Origin: Magnetococcales bacterium
GTDB taxonomy: Bacteria; Pseudomonadota; Magnetococcia; Magnetococcales; JADFYX01
NCBI GenBank assembly: GCA_015232405.1
Contig: JADFZS010000025.1
Span: 1-48,615 of the forward strand
Reading direction: 5' to 3'
Length of the DNA stretch: 48,615 nucleotides
The notes under the pieces are model-generated. The model saw only the letters and a list, made by a program, of their open reading frames with translations. It made no database searches and had not been told where the DNA came from. Positions 42,813 to 48,615 of the stretch are shown here, in pieces. The position numbers and the translations under genes are program-made. Position 1 is the first letter of the stretch; each line of letters opens with the position of its first letter.

Positions 42813-43889
42813 TTAATTATTAAACCGGAAGGTTATTTCTGGAAGATATGGGTATAACTCCCAATCTGCACATGACTCTTTACCATCAACACGGGATAGT
42901 TTCATGGTCATGGTTGTGGGGCGTTCGACATCGATATAAATATCTTCACTATCTTGGTTGAATATACGATCGACCTGGGTCTGGCGACTGGTCTCTACAT
43001 ATTGTAGTTTTCCCGGATTTTGTGAAGCCTCGGCACACATTAAAATTGCCGAGTATTCCTCTTCTGTCAGATCAATTTTACCATCGGCAATCTGCTGCCA
43101 ACAGCTATCCCAACACAGATCGGGATCTTCAACCTGTGGTAACAACTCAATGGGAGGTGGTAGGGTTTCGTTTATATAACCACGTTTACCCAAGGACCCT
43201 TCCGGCCAAAACTGGCGGTCAAATGCCAGTTGGGTGGCATGGCCTTCTGCCAATGCAATTACATAAACTGGCGGTATTTCACAGTCGCGAATATTACCTG
43301 CCAACCAAGCCTGTTTCATCTCTTGCAACCGTTCTGGTTCTATCTGTTCCTCCCCCATATCATACTCAACACTAAAGAGAGAAAATTCAGGTTGATACTC
43401 AACCACCATTGCCCCAGTTACCGCTTTTGCATGGTGAAAAATACCCTGGCTGGCAATATAGGTTGGTGGCTCTACCTCTTCTCCGTTTTGAGCAAAAAAA
43501 CGGGTTTTGTCCACAACAACAGCGGTTGGGTTGTCGTATGGAAATCTGAGTGATTGGCTGTTTTTATTGGTCCAGGTAAGGGTCTCTGTAAGGGGAGCTT
43601 TTCTACGACCAATGGCCTTGGCGTTTCCACTGTGGACAGTAAGTCTTGCTGTACTGGCTATATCTTTTGCACAGTACAAACGTATACGCTTAACTCCTGG
43701 TTTGATCATCTTAAGAGCAGTTTTATATTGGTCTGCATAATGATCAGGAGTTCTACTCCAAAAACCGACAATTTTTGGCCTCACCTGGATAGGTGAGGAG
43801 CCTAGATCATCACCTACCATCAAAACAAAAGAGGAGCGTTTTTGTCGGCTTAAAAAATCGAGAGTCAAATCGGCATTTAACTCCTTCAT
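42813..43889 (-). CDS. Prophage structural protein of unknown family (358 aa)
   Basis: A 358-residue soluble protein. ADLTLDFLSRQKRSSFVLMV at the N-terminus is followed by a beta-rich body (ARLTVHSGN, TETLTWTNKNSQSLRFPYD) and a mixed alpha/beta C-terminal half with acidic stretches (DLTEEEYSAILMCAEA). It has no recognisable enzyme motif. Its ATG overlaps the stop of the 343-residue gene by four bases (ATGA), so the two are co-translated and may form one assembly. Confidence 0.7.
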   Translation of the reverse strand: MKELNADLTLDFLSRQKRSSFVLMVGDDLGSSPIQVRPKIVGFWSRTPDHYADQYKTALKMIKPGVKRIRLYCAKDIASTARLTVHSGNAKAIGRRKAPLTETLTWTNKNSQSLRFPYDNPTAVVVDKTRFFAQNGEEVEPPTYIASQGIFHHAKAVTGAMVVEYQPEFSLFSVEYDMGEEQIEPERLQEMKQAWLAGNIRDCEIPPVYVIALAEGHATQLAFDRQFWPEGSLGKRGYINETLPPPIELLPQVEDPDLCWDSCWQQIADGKIDLTEEEYSAILMCAEASQNPGKLQYVETSRQTQVDRIFNQDSEDIYIDVERPTTMTMKLSRVDGKESCADWELYPYLPEITFRFNN

Positions 43890-44917
43890 TCGCTCTCTCC
43901 ACTAATGGCGATAATCACCTTGTTGCCAGATAGACTATCCGCCCCTGCCGGTACAGTGCGTTTTTCCCAAACTGCCACGGCAGCCGGATGGGTTGTAAAG
44001 GTAATTGTCTCACCTGCTGCCCAGCTGCCACCCCAAGGTGGTGTGCCATCTGTCAAGGTAAAATAGGGTTTGGAAAAATCGCTATTATTGGGAGCAAAAT
44101 CACCTCCACCAATGGAGCCGCTTCCTACGTTTCCTACGGTATCTCCAGCACATGAAAAATTGGTTGCATCGGCAAAGGTGATAATCCATGTCTGTTCAAT
44201 GGTGCCGATATGGTCAGTGATGGGTGGATATGTCGCCTCATCATAGCTGCCGGAAGTTGATGACTCTCCCCAACCATCAACTGTTGCTTCAATATCAGCC
44301 GCCTCTATTACTGATGCTATTTTTGTTTCTAAAGCCAAATAGCTATTGGCTAAGGATACCCCATCAGCAAAGGTGAGGGTGGCTTTGTCACCATTCCAAG
44401 ATACACCAGCTGTTGCTGCCAGACGTAAAAACTCACTGCTACCTGCAGGATCATCAACATTAGCTTGGTTGGAAATACGGATGAGATCACCATCTTGGAA
44501 AATGTTGTGACCAGCTGCACTATTTCCCACCTCAACATTAACTGCAACCGTAGTGTCCTGGGCAGCTACATTTGCATCCAGATCACCTGCACCATAAAAG
44601 CGGGTATAATCATCTGCCTGGGCTTGAGTATCGGTCTGTGTGCCACTCATCAGCACTATGCTGTCATCACCTGGGGTGTGGGTTTCAATGAATATTTTTG
44701 GCTCAATGAGTGTCAGGTCATCATCATTATCTATCTTGATAAAACTTTTACGATATTTTACTGAGCCAGAGGTACGTTCTGCTTGGGGAACATCGGGCCA
44801 GACGTTGTTTTTTACTCCGTCAGGAATCTCATTAGCAGTAAGAATACCACCGTTGGCGGTGGTTTCATTTATTATGGTGGGTTTGTACCATTTGATTTCA
44901 CTTGTTTGAATGGCCAT
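43886..44917 (-). CDS. Prophage structural protein of unknown family (343 aa)
   Basis: A 343-residue, Gly/Ser/Thr-rich beta protein. MAIQTSEIKWYKP at the start, NDDDLTLIEPKIFIETHTPGDDS, the DGDLIRISNQ strand and AVWEKRTVPAG near the end form a pattern I associate with a conserved group of prophage virion proteins, but I cannot assign a role. It lies after the gp37-like and 120-residue genes. If those close the head-tail connector, this may be a tail tube or spike component. Confidence 0.7.
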   Translation of the reverse strand: MAIQTSEIKWYKPTIINETTANGGILTANEIPDGVKNNVWPDVPQAERTSGSVKYRKSFIKIDNDDDLTLIEPKIFIETHTPGDDSIVLMSGTQTDTQAQADDYTRFYGAGDLDANVAAQDTTVAVNVEVGNSAAGHNIFQDGDLIRISNQANVDDPAGSSEFLRLAATAGVSWNGDKATLTFADGVSLANSYLALETKIASVIEAADIEATVDGWGESSTSGSYDEATYPPITDHIGTIEQTWIITFADATNFSCAGDTVGNVGSGSIGGGDFAPNNSDFSKPYFTLTDGTPPWGGSWAAGETITFTTHPAAVAVWEKRTVPAGADSLSGNKVIIAISGESE

Positions 44918-44949
44918 TACTGTTTATTCCTTGCGAGTCATTGTTTGTT

Positions 44950-45312
44950 TTAAATACATGTCAACCGAATTGTGCCGGTGAACTGATTGTGATTGGGCCA
45001 TAACGGGGTTAAGGATATGGCTGGCGGTTCATGGTGACGAAAAATTACGTTGCAGCTAAACTCCTCCCAAATTAATGGGTAGATTGCGCCCTGTTGGGCT
45101 GCCATATCTTTGAGTTGGTCAACGCTATCCTGGTCTAGCCATGTGGTGTCTCCCTCAGCAGCAAGGGTCATGGAGATTCCAGTCACCTTGCTGCTGAAAA
45201 CCACCGGATTTCCAGCCAGAGTATGGAACACCGTCTGGTTGATGGGAGATATCTTATATCTATCTATCCATTGAATTGAGTCTGGCAATGTGAGGTTTCC
45301 AAGCTTTTTCAT
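44950..45312 (-). CDS. Small prophage structural protein (120 aa)
   Basis: A 120-residue protein beginning MKKLGNLTLPDSIQWIDRY, with SMTLAAEGDTTWL and a C-terminal GTIRLTCI strand. The architecture (substrate-like beta strands with a short helix DQLKDMAAQQG) resembles small tail or connector proteins. Its ATG overlaps the stop of the gp37-like gene. I do not recognise the family. Confidence 0.7.
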   Translation of the reverse strand: MKKLGNLTLPDSIQWIDRYKISPINQTVFHTLAGNPVVFSSKVTGISMTLAAEGDTTWLDQDSVDQLKDMAAQQGAIYPLIWEEFSCNVIFRHHEPPAISLTPLWPNHNQFTGTIRLTCI

Positions 45313-45749
45313 TAGATACCAACTGTCCCTTTAATTGTGAATCTGGTGCTAAAACAGATGGGATAATAACCGTAGCCGTTGTTATAAATAGGGCCGGGTG
45401 CGGTTGTTAGAGTTAACGGGCCGTAGTCGCTGTTTGGTTTCCAACCTAGAAGGGTTGAGCAGATACTGTTTATCAGGGGGCCAGCTTCAAGCCTTTCAAA
45501 AGTTCCGCTTGTGGTTTCACGGGCGCAACGCACCACAACTACCAACAGCCACTGCTGATCTATTACCTGCTCTACCCCTGCACCCATGAAAGGTTTTTGC
45601 CCATCATAAATAAGATAGAGAGCAGGTACTGGACCTGGATGGTTGAATAGCTCTTTTATGCTACGCCCGGTGTTTATTAATTTAAAACCATCTGTCAGAC
45701 TTTGAAGCTGGTTGAGTATCAACTCTTCAGCAGCAAAATAGTTGCTCAT
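45312..45749 (-). CDS. Mu gp37-like tail-terminator candidate (145 aa)
   Basis: A 145-residue protein with an alpha helix at the start (FAAEELILNQLQSL) followed by alternating strands (ALYLIYDGQ, QQWLLVVVVRCA, FSTRFTIKG). This is the alpha/beta layout of phage tail-terminator proteins. Its place, directly after the gp36-like gene and overlapping it by four bases, is that of gp37 in Mu. The assignment rests mainly on order and fold type. Confidence 0.65.
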   Translation of the reverse strand: MSNYFAAEELILNQLQSLTDGFKLINTGRSIKELFNHPGPVPALYLIYDGQKPFMGAGVEQVIDQQWLLVVVVRCARETTSGTFERLEAGPLINSICSTLLGWKPNSDYGPLTLTTAPGPIYNNGYGYYPICFSTRFTIKGTVGI

Positions 45750-46279
45750 GATCGATAATCCTGGGTGGTAACAAACCCCTTTAATGAGGTGTTATCAAAA
45801 ATTCGCTGTTTATTTTCAAAATCGGCAAGAGCTGCCCCTCTTCTAGTTTGGCTAGATGTGCCAAGGTTGAGATCGGCCCGGTTGTTGGCTAGATCTTTCA
45901 ACCAGGTGAGGGTCTCCTCATAACGCCTCTCCACCTCTTGTGGTACAGCATCGTCGTAAAGCAGTCGCCGAGCCATTGCCCCACAACAGCGGGGCAGGGG
46001 GGTGTTGTCGATATCTGTATCGGCTATGGGCAGTTCATAACGGCGAGAGATATAGGAGTCTATAACCAGTGATGCCTCAGCCAAAGCTGCGGTTATTCGG
46101 GCAATAGATTTATCGGCTATCTCAATCTCTTGGGTGCTGTAAGAGTCTCGATCACCCCCCTCAATGGTCAGGCGCATGAGTTGGGCGGAAAGCATGGCAA
46201 GATCATCAGGAGTGGCAGTTTGAGCCAACTCTTTTGCCCCATACCATTGCAAGAGGTTTAGGTGTGAGGCATAACTCAT
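45746..46279 (-). CDS. Mu gp36-like head-tail connector protein (DUF1320)
   Basis: A 177-residue mainly helical protein. SIARITAALAEASLVIDSYISRRYELPI is the typical core of the DUF1320/gp36 family (helix, then I-D-S-Y-x-x-x-R-Y-x-L-P), and CCGAMARRLLYDD matches the next helix. The family forms a head-completion or connector ring. It overlaps the gp37-like gene by four bases and the gp35-like gene by four bases. Confidence 0.83.
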   Translation of the reverse strand: MSYASHLNLLQWYGAKELAQTATPDDLAMLSAQLMRLTIEGGDRDSYSTQEIEIADKSIARITAALAEASLVIDSYISRRYELPIADTDIDNTPLPRCCGAMARRLLYDDAVPQEVERRYEETLTWLKDLANNRADLNLGTSSQTRRGAALADFENKQRIFDNTSLKGFVTTQDYRS

Positions 46280-46623
46280 TGGCTATTTTCCTTCTGCCAT
46301 TGTTGCCAGCTTTTATCCCTCTCATCGGCAGAAACACGACGACCAAGCAAAGCTGCCAGGCTCTCTGTACGTGGTCGTCCATCCTTCATCCATAAAGATC
46401 CATCCCCGGAGTCAAGTTTGTTTATGGCTGTGATAAGATCATCATCTACATTTGGTTTATTGTTTTTTGGGGATGATTGCCCATTTTGTAAAACTGTTGT
46501 TTCCCCAATGGCAGCGACCCGCAAAAGGGCCGCTGCTTGCTGTTGTGTCATCTCAACAACAGCACCGGGACAGTATGATCTACCGTTGTGACGTAGTGGT
46601 GTAAGAACATTAAACTGTGCCAT
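46276..46623 (-). CDS. Mu gp35-like protein (115 aa)
   Basis: A 115-residue protein. FNVLTPLRHNGRSYCPGAVVEMTQQQAAALLRVAAI at the start (about 3-38) is a small SH3-like barrel plus helix seen in Mu gp35-type proteins. The C-terminal TESLAALLGRRVSADERDKSW is a short helix-extended motif resembling the HeH/LEM-type ends of gp35 homologues. I start at the ATG at 46621-46623; an upstream TTG at 46632 would overlap the capsid gene stop more. It lies directly after the major capsid gene. Confidence 0.75.
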   Translation of the reverse strand: MAQFNVLTPLRHNGRSYCPGAVVEMTQQQAAALLRVAAIGETTVLQNGQSSPKNNKPNVDDDLITAINKLDSGDGSLWMKDGRPRTESLAALLGRRVSADERDKSWQQWQKENSQ

Positions 46624-46628
46624 GACTA

Positions 46629-47555
46629 TCAAGCCGGATTTTGGATTAGATAACCGGAAAGAATACCTGTTAATACCGGTACTCGTTCGTATGAGACGGG
46701 AAAAATCCAGCTTTTTGCATTGTTTTCATAATATGGTTTCTCAACCAATGGATAGCCGTCCATGGTGTATGTATAACCAAATGATGGGTCTTCCATGCCT
46801 GAAGGCGCAGTGGGAACATAGGCCAGAATAGCGTTGTTACCCCAGATATCGATATCGTTGCCATCATCATCAAAAGCTACCGCTTTTCCAACCACCACCT
46901 TCTCTAGATCCAGAAGTGAAGCGAGCATCTCTGGTGTTACTGATTCCCGACTGGTGTATTTAAAACGGTCGATGATGGATTGATGATTTTTCATGGCGTT
47001 AAACGCCTGAGCTGACAGCATCAATGTATTGGGATAGATGCCGACTGAGGTACGAATAGCCTCTTTGCCAGTATTAATATCCTTGGTAGGATCAGATGCA
47101 CCGTCGCTCCATTGGTCGCTACCGGAAAGGGTTACTTTATGGTCAGAATCATAGTTGGCAGCATTTGTTGCTAGTTGTGCTTGATCATATTCCAGAGTTA
47201 AAGAGAGGGCGCGCAAGGTGCTGTTGACGGAGCGACCACCAAGATCGATACCGGGAATTTGTGCTGCATCACGGAGATATTCTCTTGGCACCTGACCCTC
47301 AAGGGCATCTTGCACAAGAGCAAAACTTTTTCCCAGATAACCAAAGCGAATTCTTTTTGTGGCAGTGCCAGGGGCACGACGAGATTGGTATAGTTTGAAA
47401 CTCTCTTTACCAAACTCCAAAATTTGACCACCAGAGACCGCAACAGGAACTTTGGGGAACAGGGAGTGACCAATATGTTCGGCATGGCGATAACCCTGGG
47501 CAATTTCTGTAAGAACCGGGTCGATAACCCGAACTTGACTGGACGACATAGACAT
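46629..47555 (-). CDS. Major capsid protein
   Basis: A 308-residue virion protein. An N-terminal arm (QVRVIDPVLTEIAQGYRHAEHIGHSLFPKVPV) is followed by a region resembling the HK97-like fold: KTIRFGYLGKSF-type strand (KRIRFGYLGKSFALVQ), long helix NSTLRALSLTLEYDQAQLA, PNTLMLSAQAFNAMKNHQSIIDRFKY, and LEKVVVGKAV. The motif of a capsid gene preceded by a cement protein and a scaffold gene and followed by gp35/gp36 supports the call. The protein is of normal length for this group. Confidence 0.82.
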   Translation of the reverse strand: MSMSSSQVRVIDPVLTEIAQGYRHAEHIGHSLFPKVPVAVSGGQILEFGKESFKLYQSRRAPGTATKRIRFGYLGKSFALVQDALEGQVPREYLRDAAQIPGIDLGGRSVNSTLRALSLTLEYDQAQLATNAANYDSDHKVTLSGSDQWSDGASDPTKDINTGKEAIRTSVGIYPNTLMLSAQAFNAMKNHQSIIDRFKYTSRESVTPEMLASLLDLEKVVVGKAVAFDDDGNDIDIWGNNAILAYVPTAPSGMEDPSFGYTYTMDGYPLVEKPYYENNAKSWIFPVSYERVPVLTGILSGYLIQNPA

Positions 47556-47585
47556 GACTATTTTTCCTTTTTTAATTTGGTTTAA

Positions 47586-48002
47586 TTAGCGGCGCAAGAG
47601 AACTTCGATCATTTTTCCTGCAGCTGAAGCGGTTTGTAGGGCATCAGCCATGACAAAATCAGGCAAATCTGCCCCTTCAAAAATAGCTCCATTTGCAGCT
47701 GTGCTGGTAACAGGCGTAGCACCTGCGCCTACCCCAAGAGCAGAAGCAGGTATGACCCGACCCTGATCATCAGTTATCAGAGAGTCACCAATGCTAACTG
47801 CAGCACCAGTTTCCATAATTGCTGTGCCATTGGTTACAACCGCAACACCACTGCCGGAGTCAGCATCGGATACACTTGCTCCCATTGCTTTTTGTCCTTG
47901 GCTTGTGGCTTGTGCTCCATCAAAGCCCATGGCGCGGTGAGCAGTTACAGCACCATTGGCGATAAGGGTTAAAGTTAAAACAGAAATATTTTGTTGGCTC
48001 AT
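47586..48002 (-). CDS. Capsid cement/decoration protein (DUF2190-like)
   Basis: A 138-residue Ala/Gly/Val-rich beta protein, typical of capsid decoration proteins. AVTAHRAMGFDGAQATSQGQ begins it, followed by ATSQGQKAMGASVSDADSGSG, VVTNGTAIMETGAAVSIGDSL (the I-x-x-G-D-x-L strand is characteristic of DUF2190 proteins), and a C-terminal VLLRR. It lies between scaffold and major capsid, the usual place. Confidence 0.82.
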   Translation of the reverse strand: MSQQNISVLTLTLIANGAVTAHRAMGFDGAQATSQGQKAMGASVSDADSGSGVAVVTNGTAIMETGAAVSIGDSLITDDQGRVIPASALGVGAGATPVTSTAANGAIFEGADLPDFVMADALQTASAAGKMIEVLLRR

Positions 48003-48028
48003 TGTGTTGGTTCCTATTTAAGAAAATG

Positions 48029-48583
48029 TTATTTATCTATGCTTAAAGCAGCTGTTAGATAGTCGATATCATGGCTTTTGGCGTAGGAGAGAATTTTGTT
48101 GTGAGCAGCTAAACCATCTTGGTCTACCTGATACCCTCGTGGAGTGGGGTAGTGAAGTGTGTTGTAGCTGAGATCGTTTTTGTTGTCCGGTGTGGTTTCA
48201 GCAAACTCAACCTGAACAGGTAATCTTTTTATAAATGATTCAAAATAGCTGGCAGCCTCAGAATTTTTTTGTTCTGTTCCACCTTCTGAAAACTCAATTA
48301 CCCCTGACTCCTGCAAACGATCCATAAGAGCCATAATGCCCTCTCTGTCACGGGGGAGGATGCGACCCTCTTTTATCAGTTGATCAACTAGTTGAGTTAT
48401 ACGGTTTTTCTTGTTGGCTGACTCTTGGTTGTTTATCTTCTCTTCTCTTTTGGCAAGTTGGGTCTCTAGTGCTTGCAACTCCTGCTGTTTTTGTTCTAGC
48501 TCCTCTTTAGTCGGAACAGTCTCTTTATCTTTATTGGTCTCTTTGTCCTGCTCGGTTTTCTTCTCTTCTTGATCTTGTTCCAT
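48029..48583 (-). CDS. Head scaffold protein, Mu gpI/Z-like C-terminal part
   Basis: A 184-residue strongly charged protein. Residues 1-65 form a predicted coiled coil (Glu/Gln/Lys-rich). The middle has IKEGRILPRDREGIMALMDRL, a segment I recognise from Mu-like scaffold domains, and the C-terminus ends IDYLTAALSIDK. It lacks the N-terminal protease part of Mu gpI; the protease could be a separate gene beyond the edge. AGGAGG lies six bases before the ATG at 48583, so the start is real and this gene is complete. Confidence 0.72.
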   Translation of the reverse strand: MEQDQEEKKTEQDKETNKDKETVPTKEELEQKQQELQALETQLAKREEKINNQESANKKNRITQLVDQLIKEGRILPRDREGIMALMDRLQESGVIEFSEGGTEQKNSEAASYFESFIKRLPVQVEFAETTPDNKNDLSYNTLHYPTPRGYQVDQDGLAAHNKILSYAKSHDIDYLTAALSIDK

Positions 48584-48615
48584 TGTTGCCTCCTGTGGTG
48601 TAGAAAATTCTATAA

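Larger units (their letters stand above)
39052..48615 (-). mobile_element. Mu-like prophage, structural-gene end (incomplete at right edge)
   Basis: Twelve adjacent minus-strand genes read, in transcription order from the right edge, as scaffold, cement protein, major capsid, gp35-like, gp36 (DUF1320)-like, gp37-like tail-terminator candidate, then unfamiliar structural proteins and a hub-like protein. The gp35/gp36 pair after the major head gene is the Mu order. Transposase, lysis, terminase and portal genes would lie beyond 48615. The left end is somewhere in 38673-39100. Confidence 0.85.

Noticed and set aside
1-48615. tRNA, rRNA or plasmid-origin sequences
   Set aside because: No tRNA-like T-loop and acceptor pairing, rRNA core or iteron pattern was seen in any spacer.

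Overview
The window is AT-rich chromosome of a Gram-negative bacterium, most likely a proteobacterium. Evidence for this is the Wzx-type flippase, nonulosonic-acid and O-antigen-type genes, a periplasmic cyclophilin with a signal peptide, an NtrC-type sigma54 activator and a Mu-like prophage. A bacteriohemerythrin, a hemerythrin-like protein and a rubredoxin point to low-oxygen life. GC-rich intergenic palindromes of the kind at 872-1000 remind me of magnetotactic Magnetococcia, but that placement is a guess.

Layout. (1) 1-3904: loosely packed small genes: a 46-aa small protein, a possible IS3 relic, a 53-aa rubredoxin, an unknown basic protein, an EF-hand protein, and two hemerythrin-fold proteins. 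A hairpin with a T-run ends a gene-free stretch just before the next gene. (2) 3905-5455: a GAF/AAA+/Fis sigma54 activator. (3) 5463-7370 (minus): a glutamine-dependent asparagine-synthetase homologue. (4) 7499-18558 (plus): a tightly packed surface-glycan operon: GT4, KdsC-like phosphatase, NeuB-like synthase without the SAF domain, NeuA-like CMP-transferase, class III aminotransferase, VOC protein, two methyltransferases, a TIM-barrel isomerase, two SDRs and a LIC12162-family transferase. It looks built to make, modify and attach an acidic ulosonic sugar. (5) 18797-24700: RfbF, a cobalamin-type radical SAM protein and a GT2, facing a minus-strand group of kinase plus two methyltransferases, possibly a chain-capping system. 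(6) 25179-33571: a phosphonate module. PepM fused to a nucleotidyltransferase, phosphonopyruvate decarboxylase, a separate HxGH cytidylyltransferase and an iron alcohol dehydrogenase should convert PEP to 2-hydroxyethylphosphonate and its CMP form. A CDP-alcohol transferase-like membrane protein and a second cobalamin radical SAM enzyme lie convergently, and a Wzx flippase starts the minus-strand run. The simplest reading is a surface glycan or lipid decorated with a phosphonate.

(7) 33822-38672 (minus): an unusual signalling group: a periplasmic cyclophilin, a cyclase-homology domain fused to three cold-shock-like domains, and a receiver/metallo-beta-lactamase/double cyclic-nucleotide-binding-like protein. 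(8) 39052-48615: the structural end of a Mu-like prophage running off the right edge. It has scaffold, cement, major capsid, gp35/gp36/gp37-like genes, then unfamiliar structural genes and a hub-like protein with an N-terminal discoidin-like domain. No tape measure, sheath or tube gene is recognisable in the visible part.

The best candidates for something new are the phosphonate-decoration module, with two unrelated nucleotidyltransferases and a CDP-alcohol transferase lacking its fourth Asp, and the cyclase/cold-shock plus REC/MBL/cNMP pair. All family assignments come from reading motifs; no database search was possible.
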